Source: LZORAL124-50-18 sp051208045 (GTDB lineage Bacteria > Pseudomonadota > Gammaproteobacteria > Pseudomonadales > Oleiphilaceae). From it: 64,000 nucleotides of DNA. Location of the stretch: the NCBI GenBank assembly GCA_051208045.1, contig JBPJFY010000012.1:47269-111268 (forward strand), written 5' to 3'. Shown piece by piece: positions 43,092 through 51,987 of this stretch. Position 1 is the first letter of the stretch, and each line of letters starts with the position of its first letter. A program made the translations under genes and the position numbers. The notes under the pieces were generated by a model. The model did no database searches. It was not told the origin of the DNA and saw nothing but the letters and a program-made list of their open reading frames with translations.

Positions 43092-43859
43092 CTACGCATC
43101 CTCACGAACAAACGCAGGCACCTCAAAATATCTCGTTAACTCAAACGGAGCAATGGTGCTGACCATTTTATACGGCTGGAGCTGTTCGAGGGGGTAGTAC
43201 ATTTGATCCAGCGCGGCTTGTTGCTGAAAGCGCTGATACAACCGGTCCACCTCTTCGTTCAGCTGCAGGATGCTTTGGGGGCTGAACAGTCGACTTGTCG
43301 AATAAAACGGGTAGCCACGGGCTTGATGTTCGGACAGTGTGTCCCTGACAAATTGCTGATTTACTCTCACCAGCATGGAATGCAGTGGGCCATCCAGACG
43401 CCATTTAATGGGTTTCTCCACGAGGAAATGCACTACGTCATTGGGGCCAATGCGGAGCAAACCCAGCTTCTCCAGCGCGCGAAGATATTGGTAGATATCC
43501 GTGCGGTCCAATCCATTTTGTTCTTGAATGCATGCCTGATCAATACCGCTGACCAACAACACGAAAAAGGCCATCAAACCGGGCTGTGCCGCCAGCGCTT
43601 GTTCGGTTTCCAACGAAAGTACGGTTGATGTCACCGGGTTTTTCGACGCCACTTCCAGCAGATCTTCAAAGCTGATTCCTAACACATGACAGATCTCGAT
43701 CAAACGACTGAGCTTGCAGTCCTGATCCTGAAACAAGCGCTTGATCGTCGGCTCGGACGTTTGCAGCATGCTCGCTAAATCCTGATAACGGACGCCCTGC
43801 ACTTTCAGGATCTGCTTCAGTGCGTGAAAGAGGCTGCTTCGCTGTCTTTGTTCGTTCAT
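43092..43859 (-). CDS. XRE-family helix-turn-helix transcriptional regulator with large C-terminal domain
   Basis: 255 residues. The N-terminal helix-turn-helix reads LKQILKVQGVRYQDLASMLQTSEPTIKRLFQDQDCKLSRLIEICHVLGI (first part LKQILKVQGVRYQDLASML). The remaining 180 residues form a helical domain with a second, weaker winged-helix-like stretch (TDIYQYLRALEKLGLLRIGPNDVVHFLV). AGGGATC precedes ATG 43859. It probably heads a unit with the 50-residue frame and the lipoprotein, and is divergent from the beta-propeller gene, which it may regulate. The ligand is unknown. Confidence 0.8.
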   Translation of the reverse strand: MNEQRQRSSLFHALKQILKVQGVRYQDLASMLQTSEPTIKRLFQDQDCKLSRLIEICHVLGISFEDLLEVASKNPVTSTVLSLETEQALAAQPGLMAFFVLLVSGIDQACIQEQNGLDRTDIYQYLRALEKLGLLRIGPNDVVHFLVEKPIKWRLDGPLHSMLVRVNQQFVRDTLSEHQARGYPFYSTSRLFSPQSILQLNEEVDRLYQRFQQQAALDQMYYPLEQLQPYKMVSTIAPFELTRYFEVPAFVREDA

Positions 43860-44000
43860 GAAATGATCCCTACCCTAACTCTAAAGGATTAATAATTGAT
43901 ACTCATCGTCATTTATATTGCATATAAGAATAACATAGATATCCTCTATCAGGTCGACACTCACTTGATTCTGATTTTTTAGATAAACGGGAAAACTACC

Positions 44001-44891
44001 ATGCAAATGAATGTAAAAACCTGGTTGGCACGCACGCTGTTGCTCATGTGCGCGCAGTCTGTCTCTGCAGGGTTTGCCACCGCGGCGGAGCTGGAGACGT
44101 TGTGGGCGATTGATCAACTGGACCAGCCCGAGTCTGTCACCGCAGACCCAAGCGGACGCTATCTGTACATCAGCAACATCAACGGCCAACCCATGGAGTT
44201 AAATGGCCAAGGCTACATCAGTCGGGTTACGGTGGATGGACAGATGGTCGATCGAAAATGGGTCACCGGTTTGAACGCGCCCAAAGGCATGGCAATTGAT
44301 GCTGGCCGGTTGTATGTGGCTGATATGCAAACGCTGCACGTTATCGATATTGAAACCGCTTCGGTAGTCAAAACGTTTGTTGCCCCTAAAGCGAAGATGT
44401 TGAATGATGTGACTGTCGCTGAGGATGGCACCGTCTACATCTCAGACTTGTTGGGTGGTGGCATTTATCGGCTCCAGAACAATCAATTTGGTCTCTGGCT
44501 GAATCACCCCCAACTACCACATCCCAATGGTGTGCTGTGGCACGAGGGTGAATTGCTGGTCGCTAACTGGGGGGAAGGCATGCAGGCGGACTTCTCCACC
44601 CGCACGCCGGGCACGCTCTATCGAATCACTCAGCCAAACGATCAACTCACGCCGCTGGTAACCGGCTACCAGTTAGGTAATCTGGACGGCATCGTCGCTG
44701 ACGCCGGTGGCCTGTACATCAGTGACTGGATTACCGGTGCGCTATACCGCCTGGCCAACAACGAGCGTCACCGAATCAGCACGCTTCCTTCGGGACTGGC
44801 TGATATCGGCGGGTCCGGCAACGGTGTTATTTACGCGCCCTTGATGATGAACAACCAGGTACTCGCGCTCAAACTGACACCACAGCGTTAA
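44001..44891 (+). CDS. Exported beta-propeller (SMP-30/gluconolactonase-like)
   Basis: 296 residues with a signal peptide (about 1-29, ending SAGFATAA). The mature part shows regular beta-propeller blades: QPESVTADPSGRYLYISNI, PKGMAIDAGRLYVADMQTLHVIDI, MLNDVTVAEDGTVYISDLLGGGIYRL, HPNGVLWHEGELLVANWGE and NLDGIVADAGGLYISDWITGALYRL. The D-G and N-G metal-site pattern fits SMP-30/NHL-type lactonases or scaffolds in the periplasm. The start may be Met1 or Met3. It is divergent from the XRE regulator. Its substrate is unknown. Confidence 0.8.
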   Translation: MQMNVKTWLARTLLLMCAQSVSAGFATAAELETLWAIDQLDQPESVTADPSGRYLYISNINGQPMELNGQGYISRVTVDGQMVDRKWVTGLNAPKGMAIDAGRLYVADMQTLHVIDIETASVVKTFVAPKAKMLNDVTVAEDGTVYISDLLGGGIYRLQNNQFGLWLNHPQLPHPNGVLWHEGELLVANWGEGMQADFSTRTPGTLYRITQPNDQLTPLVTGYQLGNLDGIVADAGGLYISDWITGALYRLANNERHRISTLPSGLADIGGSGNGVIYAPLMMNNQVLALKLTPQR

Positions 44892-44909
44892 GCAGACCCG
44901 TTATTCACT

Positions 44910-45566
44910 CTACACCAGCCGCTGCACGTCATGCGTAAGATTACGGCGTGCCGGCTGTTCCAACCGTTCATAGAAGTGCTCTGTCGCGTAAATCCGGGGT
45001 CGGCTCAGTAATTCCTGAAGAAACAAGCGGCGCTTCTCTGCATACACCGGAGCAGGCACATAGGCATACTCACGTCGAACCGCCTCCGCATAGCGCTGAT
45101 ACACAGCCTCTGGCTGCCCAAGTATCGCTAAATCAATGTCACTGATGAGCTTGTCATCACCCTCGGAGAGTGTGTGCACATGGGCAGTCGCCAGAATCAG
45201 GTTTGTGACCCGCGTTTGCACCTCCGCTGGGGCGTTGTTTTGCGCCAAAAAGGAACGAGCCCATTCCGCGCTATCCGCCTCATTGGTGGTTGAACCCAGG
45301 GTATAAACCGCGTCGTGAAACCAGAGGGCAAGCTCCACCTCACAGGGATGCCTGGCCAGGTGTAATGCATCGTTCAGCGTGGTGAGCACCGCGTCAAGAT
45401 GCGTCAGCGTGTGATAGGCACGATGAGGCTCAGCGTAGGCGGTGATCAGCGCCTCACGGGTAGTCGTATTCTCGGGTAAGCCTAAGCTCGACATCAGTGC
45501 ATTCCAGCGCTGCAGCAGAAACTCACTGTGGCGTTGACTTCCTGCGAGCTTCATTGAATCATTCAT
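44910..45566 (-). CDS. Predicted metal-dependent HD-superfamily phosphohydrolase
   Basis: A 218-residue protein. YAEPHRAYHTLTHLDAVL and ELALWFHDAVYTLGSTTNEADSAEWARSFL contain the H...HD metal-binding residues of the HD family; a later ISDIDLAILGQP provides another Asp. This layout matches the group often annotated as predicted metal-dependent HD phosphohydrolase. ATG 45566 is chosen (CGAGGTG 7 bases upstream). The substrate is unknown. Confidence 0.82.
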   Translation of the reverse strand: MNDSMKLAGSQRHSEFLLQRWNALMSSLGLPENTTTREALITAYAEPHRAYHTLTHLDAVLTTLNDALHLARHPCEVELALWFHDAVYTLGSTTNEADSAEWARSFLAQNNAPAEVQTRVTNLILATAHVHTLSEGDDKLISDIDLAILGQPEAVYQRYAEAVRREYAYVPAPVYAEKRRLFLQELLSRPRIYATEHFYERLEQPARRNLTHDVQRLV

Positions 45567-45635
45567 CGGGCACCTCGTGTGAGAAACATGTGAAAGGAAA
45601 CCTCGGTTAAAACGAGCAATCATGCGGAGCTTTTC

Positions 45636-46373
45636 ATGCTAAGGCTACACCAGTTTCAGGCGTCCCACTTTAACGAAAAAATCCGTTGGGCGCTGAGATA
45701 TAAAAATCTGGATTACGAGCGGAAAACCTACCTGCCGGGCCCCCATTATCCCGTAATCAAAAAGCTTTCCGCCGGCATCAGTTCCACGCCGTTGCTGGAA
45801 CACGATGGCCACTATATTTCCGGGTCGGCCTCCATTATTGCTCATCTCGAAACCTGTTTTCCAACCCCGGCGCTTTACCCTTCGTCCGCCGCTGAAAGAA
45901 GGGAAGCGCTCGCCCTTCAGTCGCGTTTTGATACATTACTCGGACCCGCATCCAGAACACTGTTGTTCTCAGTGATGATACATTCACCCAATTATTTTTG
46001 CCTGACATTCAGCCAAGGCAAGTCATGGGTGAAAAGGATCGGCTACCGCGCCCTGTTTCCTGCAGCCAAACCCATGATAGAGAAAGCCAATCTGGTGTAT
46101 GAGCCGGAAATTACCACTGCTTGGCACACCTGCGAGGAAATTGCGGAAGAAATCGCTCAACAGGTGGTACCAACCGGTTATCTGGTCGGGGATCGCTTTT
46201 CGGTGGCGGATCTTACGGCTGCCAGCTTTCTGGCGCTCCTAACCAATATTGATCACCAGGATATGAAACGAATTGAGCCAGTACCCGAAGCTCTGCGTAA
46301 GTTTCTGGACGGGTGGGCTGGCCATCCAGCGATTCAGTGGACCCGAGAAATGTATGCTCGGCATCGAGCATAG
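45636..46373 (+). CDS. Glutathione S-transferase family protein
   Basis: 245 residues. The N-terminal thioredoxin-like domain opens MLRLHQFQASHFNEKIRWALRYKNLDY and has the cis-Pro region STPLLEHDGHYISGSASIIAHLE, which binds glutathione. The C-terminal helical domain includes YLVGDRFSVADLTAASFLALL, the conserved N-capping box and hydrophobic staple. The reaction and substrate cannot be inferred. GGAGC precedes ATG 45636. It is divergent from the HD gene, with 69 bp between the starts. Confidence 0.88.
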   Translation: MLRLHQFQASHFNEKIRWALRYKNLDYERKTYLPGPHYPVIKKLSAGISSTPLLEHDGHYISGSASIIAHLETCFPTPALYPSSAAERREALALQSRFDTLLGPASRTLLFSVMIHSPNYFCLTFSQGKSWVKRIGYRALFPAAKPMIEKANLVYEPEITTAWHTCEEIAEEIAQQVVPTGYLVGDRFSVADLTAASFLALLTNIDHQDMKRIEPVPEALRKFLDGWAGHPAIQWTREMYARHRA

Positions 46374-46388
46374 CCCGAATCGATTCGT

Positions 46389-47246
46389 TCAACCCTCGTC
46401 AGTTGCGTATTCCGGTTTCACACCCACGAACCAACGAACGCCCGGATGCGCTTTTCGTCGTGTTTCCACGGACACATTCAGGCCAGTTTCGGTCATCCAC
46501 TGCACCCAGGTGTCCTCAGCGTAAAAACGATACATCGCATCCTGAAATCGCAGAGGCACGGCTTCGTCATTGGTCCGGACGCAGATAACACATTGACCGC
46601 CCGACGACAGTAAAGCCGCCATGCGCGCCAGCATCGCCTTGGGGTTTGGCCAGAAGTACGCATTGTGCACGGAGATCACCCGATCGTAATCCGACAAGCG
46701 ATCGGGCAGTTCCCCATGGCTTAACAGGAGATTCATGTGCTTCGAAGCAATCGCACAGGCGTTCACCCTGCCCGCCAATCGAATCATGACGGGAGACACT
46801 TCGATACCCGTAATTTTGCCATTCGGTGCCAGTTTGGCTAACCGACGCAAGGTTTTTCCCGGTCCAAAACCGATTTCAAGAATGCGATCCGCACGGCGCA
46901 CATCCAGCAAATCAACAGCAATGCGATTCACGCCATTGGTTTCCCAGCGCCACCATAAACCCAGCAGAAAACCCAAACCACCCCGAGGACGGGCCGCTTG
47001 CTGGTTAATATAGGCGTATAGGCGAGCCTTCCAGGGCTTGGCGACGGTAACCGGAACGGGACACGCGCCCGACCGGCTGACCGCAAGCAGCAACGGCAGC
47101 GGACCGAACACGGCACCAACAAAACCGACCGTAAGATCATTCCATCCGGAAACGCCGTGATGGGGAATAATCCAACCAAACCCAATCAGCAGCGTAGGAG
47201 CCGCATAAGTGATACAGAATAAAAGCAGTGTTTTTTGTAATGACAT
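46389..47246 (-). CDS. Class I SAM-dependent methyltransferase with N-terminal membrane segments
   Basis: 285 residues from ATG 47246 (AGGGGG 5 bases before). Two hydrophobic helices lie at about 7-30 and 38-58. The C-terminal 180 residues are a Rossmann methyltransferase: motif I ILEIGFGPGKTLRRLAKLAP, GKITGIEVSP, and the motif IV region YDRVISVHNAYFWPNPKAML. In phospholipid or quinone methyltransferases a similar design brings the enzyme to membrane substrates, but the substrate here is unknown. It follows the DUF2147 gene by 11 bp on the same strand. Confidence 0.85.
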   Translation of the reverse strand: MSLQKTLLLFCITYAAPTLLIGFGWIIPHHGVSGWNDLTVGFVGAVFGPLPLLLAVSRSGACPVPVTVAKPWKARLYAYINQQAARPRGGLGFLLGLWWRWETNGVNRIAVDLLDVRRADRILEIGFGPGKTLRRLAKLAPNGKITGIEVSPVMIRLAGRVNACAIASKHMNLLLSHGELPDRLSDYDRVISVHNAYFWPNPKAMLARMAALLSSGGQCVICVRTNDEAVPLRFQDAMYRFYAEDTWVQWMTETGLNVSVETRRKAHPGVRWFVGVKPEYATDEG

Positions 47247-47257
47247 ATGGCCCCCTG

Positions 47258-47773
47258 CTATTCTGCGTCCACAAGAATGTCTGAAAAGCTGCGAACGCGC
47301 TGTAGCAGGGGTGTTGCCGGGTGCAGATAGACGGTACGACCCAGAAACGGCAAACCGATATAGGCGGTAAGCTTGAGGAGACCATCCGACTGAAGACTCA
47401 GCTGACTTTGATAGACATTCCCGGACACGGGATCGTAAATACGGCCGTTGCGCCAATGGAGATCCTGAAATTGAAAACCCCGCCCCAGAATCATGTTGCT
47501 CAAGGGCCGGTCACGCAACGACGGATCAGGATTCTGCGCGTCCAGACGCTGTTGCCCGGCCACGTCTTCCCCATCCGAACTGTTTAACAGTGGATCACGA
47601 ACTGCGACCAAGTACACTTCGTACTCGGCGTTGTTTTTTCGGATATTCAGCAAAGCGCTGACATCAGGCATTAACCAATAGCCGAGAATACGGTCTGGCC
47701 CGACGGGCTGAGCAAGGCATAAGAGCGGAAACAAACACCCGGAGAGTATCCAGGATCGAAAGCACGAGAACAT
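47258..47773 (-). CDS. DUF2147 domain-containing exported protein
   Basis: A 171-residue protein with a signal peptide (MFSCFRSWILSGCLFPLLCLAQ). The mature part matches the DUF2147 layout: GYWLMPDVSALLNIRKNNAEYEVYLVAVRD, the middle LRDRPLSNMILGRGFQF, WRNGRIYDPVSGNVYQSQLSL and the final YIGLPFLGRTVYLHPA. The function of the family is not established. GAGG lies about 12 bases before ATG 47773. It is probably cotranscribed with the membrane methyltransferase. Confidence 0.82.
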   Translation of the reverse strand: MFSCFRSWILSGCLFPLLCLAQPVGPDRILGYWLMPDVSALLNIRKNNAEYEVYLVAVRDPLLNSSDGEDVAGQQRLDAQNPDPSLRDRPLSNMILGRGFQFQDLHWRNGRIYDPVSGNVYQSQLSLQSDGLLKLTAYIGLPFLGRTVYLHPATPLLQRVRSFSDILVDAE

Positions 47774-47920
47774 AAGATGACAACCTCTTGTATAAAGCAA
47801 GCAAAGTGAACGCAAAACCCGGTGAGGCTCCGCGATGTGCCACTATTGCAGCGAAAACTGCGCAGGTTGTCTTAGCGATTCTGAAAAAAACGCATTCATT
47901 TTAAAAACGCCCAATACTTT

Positions 47921-49003
47921 TTATTGGGGATGCGTCGCGCTGAGTGCGCGATTGCGATACACCGTCGGTGTCACATCGAAGCGCGCCTTGAACGCACGAT
48001 TGAACGGCGCAATCGACCCGAAGCCGAGATCATAAGCGATCGTAAGAATCGGCACACGAGCACAGTCCACCGAGGACAGCCGGGTGGCTGCTTCATTTAT
48101 CCGATAAAAATTCAGATAATCGTTATAGTTCCGATAACCGAGATGTTGGTTGATCAGCCGTCGCAAACGGTGTTCCGGCACCTGAACAAGATCAGCGAGT
48201 ACCGCAATTGAGAGCTCGCTTTGCCGATACACCTGATCCTGTGTCATGAGGTGCTCCAGTCGACTCAACTCCTGCTGGTCGGCAAGACGCAACGCTTCAG
48301 CGCGCGTGGGATCGGCGGATTCCGTTCTGACCGCAGCCGGCATTTCCGGGAACAGCTCACGCGGATGGGTGTGCCAACAGCAGAGTGAAAATGCTCCGGT
48401 GACCACCGCAAGCAAGCAGGCATTCCAGTTTTCGAGGACCTCTGACCCTGGCTGCCCCCACAGACCCAGTTCCACAAGCACCACGGCGACGATATACACC
48501 CCGGTCATGGCGGTGAGAACCCACCGAAACCGTCGCCGCGAGGCGACCAGATCCGTCTGCCAGTGTCGGAGTATCGCGCCGAGTGCGCCTGCAATGAAAA
48601 CCAGTTTCGCCAGATACGCTAATCCAAACAGAGCCGACAACACCCAGGATTCGCCGCCGGTGCTCTGTCGGAATGCCACATAGCTGCCAAACACCATCCC
48701 CTGATAAATCACCACTATCAGTCCCCAGTGCCATCGAGCCAATGCAGGTATGCGGGGTGCCTCGAAAACAGTTGTCGCAAGGAAATAAAACCCAGGAGGA
48801 ATGAGGCTAGCCCCAAAAACCGCTACCCAATGGATCGGACCAGAGGTAAAGACTGGCGCAAGCAGGTACCCTGCCACACCGATCAACACCAATAGAAATG
48901 CATTGACCGCTTGGTCATTCCGATACGACCTGACGGCCCAAAAGCCCATGGAAATAACAAAGGCTGTCGCCATACCCCGTAAAAAAATCGCTGACGTGTC
49001 CAT
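47921..49003 (-). CDS. AraC-family regulator with N-terminal multi-helix membrane domain
   Basis: About 360 residues. The first 215 contain roughly seven hydrophobic segments, including MATAFVISMGFWAV, FLLVLIGVAGYLLAP, WVAVFGASLIPPGFYFL, ALFGLAYLAKLVFIAGALGA and GVYIVAVVLVELGLWG. The C-terminus is an AraC DNA-binding domain with two helix-turn-helix motifs: LSIAVLADLVQVPEHRLRRLI and VPILTIAYDLGFGSIAPFNRAF. Such membrane AraC proteins probably sense envelope or extracellular signals. It is divergent from the VIT/VWA gene, with 263 bp between them, and is a candidate regulator of it. The start codon is uncertain (ATG 49003 or TTG 49015). Confidence 0.87.
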   Translation of the reverse strand: MDTSAIFLRGMATAFVISMGFWAVRSYRNDQAVNAFLLVLIGVAGYLLAPVFTSGPIHWVAVFGASLIPPGFYFLATTVFEAPRIPALARWHWGLIVVIYQGMVFGSYVAFRQSTGGESWVLSALFGLAYLAKLVFIAGALGAILRHWQTDLVASRRRFRWVLTAMTGVYIVAVVLVELGLWGQPGSEVLENWNACLLAVVTGAFSLCCWHTHPRELFPEMPAAVRTESADPTRAEALRLADQQELSRLEHLMTQDQVYRQSELSIAVLADLVQVPEHRLRRLINQHLGYRNYNDYLNFYRINEAATRLSSVDCARVPILTIAYDLGFGSIAPFNRAFKARFDVTPTVYRNRALSATHPQ

Positions 49004-49266
49004 CCTGCTCTGCAATCCAATTCAACTCAACTCAACTTAGACGGTGAGTGCAAACTATGACACTGCCACACCACTCAAGGTTCCTTCACAATCACAATCC
49101 CCGAGCAGATTGTTAAATAGTATCAAAATACACTACCTGAAGTACCCATAACCTCGACATTTTTGCTTTTGGTTGTGAATTAGGCGCACCTCTCGTAACG
49201 TTAAAACAGCACCAAACAGTGCGGGGCAAACGGTTTGCCCTGCGTCGACTCTCCGGGAGGCAACCC
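49004..49266. promoter_or_regulatory. Divergent 263-bp intergenic region between the AraC regulator and the VIT/VWA gene
   Basis: No gene. It contains three copies of a 5-bp unit (CTCAA) near 49023-49037 and a GGGAGG ribosome-binding site before ATG 49267. I could not identify a convincing promoter or AraC operator by eye. Confidence 0.4.
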
Positions 49267-51315
49267 ATGCCAACACACTTACCACGATTACTGACCGGGC
49301 TGTGCCTGAGCGTACTCAGCCTGATTTTCCAGCCCGCCTTCGCCGCGGGCTTGATGACACCCAAAAACGGCGGACTGCCACCGCTGGAAATCAAAGAGCA
49401 TCATGTACATGTCACTGTCGAGGACGGTTACGCGATCACTCAGATCACTCAGGTTTTCCACAACCCGCACGACACGGCCTTGGAGGCCTTATATGCCTTC
49501 CCGGTACCGGAAAAAGCCGCGGTGGGTGAGTTTACGTACTGGATCGACGGCAAGCCAGTCACCGGTGAGGTGCTGGAGAAGCAACGGGCCCGAGAGGTTT
49601 ACACGCAGGAGAAAGCCCAGGGGCGCGAAACCGCGTTGACCGAAAAAGACCGTTATCACGCCTTCGAAATCAGTGTCTATCCGGTGCAACCCCGGCAGGA
49701 TGTGAAGATTCGTCTGGTTTATCTGCAAACCGCGCACGTAGACCATGGCATCGGCCACTACACGTATCCGCTGGAAGAAGGCGGTGTGGACGAACAGAAG
49801 CTCAGTTTTTGGCAGTATAACGATCAGGTGACGGAAGCCTTCAGTTTCACGATGGATATTCGCTCATCTTACCCCATTGATGGCATCCGCCTGCCACAGC
49901 ATCCTCAGGCGCAAACCACCTCAACATCTGCCCATGAGTGGCAGGTCACTCTGGCCAACGGGCAGGCATCGCTCGAAGAAGGTGCGCCTCCAGCCACGCA
50001 GGCATCGGCGGTGCATACGCTGGATAAAGACATTGTCGTGTACTGGCGTCACGTTCAGGGCCTGCCCGGCAGTGTGGACGTGGTGACCTATAAGACTCCG
50101 GGTACAGACAAAGGCACCTACATGATGACCATCACGCCCGGCGATGACCTGGGTACGATTACACGGGGCAGAGACTGGGTTTTTGTGCTGGATTATTCCG
50201 GCTCGATGAATGGCAAGTACACCAGTCTGGCGGAGGGCGTGCGTAAAGGACTGCAAAAACTGAAGCCCGAAGACCGCTTCCGCGTCATTCTTTTCAACAA
50301 CAGCAGTAAAGAGCTGACGCGCGGCTACCTGCCTGCCACACCCGCCAATGTGAGCCAGTTACTCGCCCAATTGGATGCCGTGCGACCGGATGGTGGTACC
50401 AACCTGTACGCAGGATTGGAAAAAGGCATTCGGGGGCTGGATGCGGATCGCCCGAGCGCGATCATTCTGGTGACCGATGGTGTGGCCAACGTCGGCGTGA
50501 CCGAGAAAAAAGCCTTTCTGACCTTATTGGAAAAGCATGATGTTCGCCTCTTTACCTTCATCATGGGCAACAGTGCCAACCGGCCATTGCTGGAGGGCAT
50601 GACCCAGATTTCCAATGGATTCGCCCTGTCAGTGTCAAACAGCGATGATATTGTCGGAAAACTGCTCCTGGCGACCGAAAAGTTGAATCACGAAGCCTTC
50701 CGTGATGTGAAGGTGACCATTGATGGCGTCAAGATCAGTGATGTCACGCCCGAACACATCGGTACTATTTATCGTGGGCAGCAGATTATTGTACTGGGGC
50801 ATTATCGTGGGCATGGATTGGCGGACATCCGCATTACTGCCAAAGTGTCCGATCAGGAAAAACGCTACACCACACAATTTGACTTCCCGGAAGTGAGCAC
50901 ATTGAACCCGGAACTGGAGCGGCTGTGGGCGTTTGCCAAGATCGAACACCTGCAAAATGAAATGGACTATCTCGGCAAAGATGCTGATAGAGAACAGGCC
51001 ATTACCGACATCGCTCAAGCCTATGGACTGGTTACCGATTACACGTCAATGGTTGTTGTACGCGAAGAGGTGTTCCAGCAATACAACATCGACCGGCACA
51101 ACCAGCAACGGGTGCAACGCGAACAGCAGGCGAGGGAAGCTCGACGGGCTGCAACAGTACAAAACCATCAAACTAACGCACAGCAACCGGCGTTTACCAC
51201 ACCACGCGCCTACCCGACGGGCGGTGGCAGCGGCGCGATCGACGTCAGCACCTTACTGCTGCTGTTACCCTTGCTTCTGCTGTTCAGACAGCCATCGCAC
51301 CGCCGGATTGGCTAA
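49267..51315 (+). CDS. VIT and VWA domain surface protein with GlyGly-CTERM sorting tail
   Basis: 682 residues. A signal peptide (MPTHLPRLLTGLCLSVLSLI...AFA) is followed by a VIT domain (about 35-165, with QVFHNPHDTALEALYAFPVP and VLEKQRAREVYTQEKAQG). A von Willebrand A domain follows (about 300-480); its MIDAS motif DYSGSMNG starts at residue 309, with VTDGVANVG later. The C-terminus has a glycine run (GGGSG, 652-656), a leucine-rich membrane helix and a short basic end (HRRIG). This is the GlyGly-CTERM signal processed by rhombosortases, and a rhombosortase gene follows 69 bp downstream. GGGAGG precedes ATG 49267. The VIT/VWA layout resembles that of the marine proteobacterial sortase-target family, but no LPxTG motif is present. 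Confidence 0.9.
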   Translation: MPTHLPRLLTGLCLSVLSLIFQPAFAAGLMTPKNGGLPPLEIKEHHVHVTVEDGYAITQITQVFHNPHDTALEALYAFPVPEKAAVGEFTYWIDGKPVTGEVLEKQRAREVYTQEKAQGRETALTEKDRYHAFEISVYPVQPRQDVKIRLVYLQTAHVDHGIGHYTYPLEEGGVDEQKLSFWQYNDQVTEAFSFTMDIRSSYPIDGIRLPQHPQAQTTSTSAHEWQVTLANGQASLEEGAPPATQASAVHTLDKDIVVYWRHVQGLPGSVDVVTYKTPGTDKGTYMMTITPGDDLGTITRGRDWVFVLDYSGSMNGKYTSLAEGVRKGLQKLKPEDRFRVILFNNSSKELTRGYLPATPANVSQLLAQLDAVRPDGGTNLYAGLEKGIRGLDADRPSAIILVTDGVANVGVTEKKAFLTLLEKHDVRLFTFIMGNSANRPLLEGMTQISNGFALSVSNSDDIVGKLLLATEKLNHEAFRDVKVTIDGVKISDVTPEHIGTIYRGQQIIVLGHYRGHGLADIRITAKVSDQEKRYTTQFDFPEVSTLNPELERLWAFAKIEHLQNEMDYLGKDADREQAITDIAQAYGLVTDYTSMVVVREEVFQQYNIDRHNQQRVQREQQAREARRAATVQNHQTNAQQPAFTTPRAYPTGGGSGAIDVSTLLLLLPLLLLFRQPSHRRIG

Positions 51316-51384
51316 ACCTTCCTGGAGTGCCTCGCCCTGCCAGTGCGGGGCACTCTTCACTAAAACCACGTCAGGAATCCTCTC

Positions 51385-51987
51385 ATGCGCCGCCTGCCTA
51401 GTTATTTCGTTACCGGATTCACCGTACTCATCAGCACGCTCTTCTATTTTAGCTCTGTCGATCCAGCGCTGATTTATCTGGATCGGATGGCCGTCTGGCA
51501 GGGCGACATGCTGCGTTTGTTGAGCGGGCATCTGATGCACACGGACTTGCAGCATTGGGCCTTAAACACCGGTGTGTTCGCGATCCTCGGTGCGATCATT
51601 GAGCAACGCTCCCGGGGGCTTTTACTCGTGGGTTTGGTGGCAGGGATGTGTGCAGTCGACCTGTGGCTGGTGTCACCCTGGGCGAGTATACAGGTCTATT
51701 GCGGTCTTTCCGGGGTACTCAATACCTTATTTGTGCTGGCCGCCGGGGTGGTCTGGGAGCGTAACCCACATGGGCTGATCCCTGCCTTGTTGATCGGTGC
51801 GGGAATAAAAATTGTTGTTGAACTGGTCTCAGGAGTTGCCGTTTTGTCCGCAACCCTCTGGCCCCCCTACCCGCCAGCGCATCTGGCTGGCTTTCTTGGC
51901 GGCCTGATTATCGCAGGCTTTTATATTGTCGCCACAGAATCACACCGCCCCACACCAGCGTCGCGATCATCAGCAAGCTTCCCATAA
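51385..51987 (+). CDS. rrtA: Rhombosortase (GlyGly-CTERM processing rhomboid protease)
   Basis: A 200-residue intramembrane serine protease with about six helices. The rhomboid active site is the serine in YCGLSGVLNTL (S109) and the histidine in PAHLAGFLGGL (H166). The HLMHTDLQHWALNTGVFAILG segment is characteristic of rhombosortases as opposed to general GlpG-type rhomboids. Rhombosortases cut just after the glycine motif of GlyGly-CTERM proteins, which can then be linked to lipid or released. AGGAA lies before ATG 51385. The adjacent VIT/VWA protein is its evident substrate. The last 80 bp overlap the end of the gene on the other strand. Confidence 0.88.
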   Translation: MRRLPSYFVTGFTVLISTLFYFSSVDPALIYLDRMAVWQGDMLRLLSGHLMHTDLQHWALNTGVFAILGAIIEQRSRGLLLVGLVAGMCAVDLWLVSPWASIQVYCGLSGVLNTLFVLAAGVVWERNPHGLIPALLIGAGIKIVVELVSGVAVLSATLWPPYPPAHLAGFLGGLIIAGFYIVATESHRPTPASRSSASFP

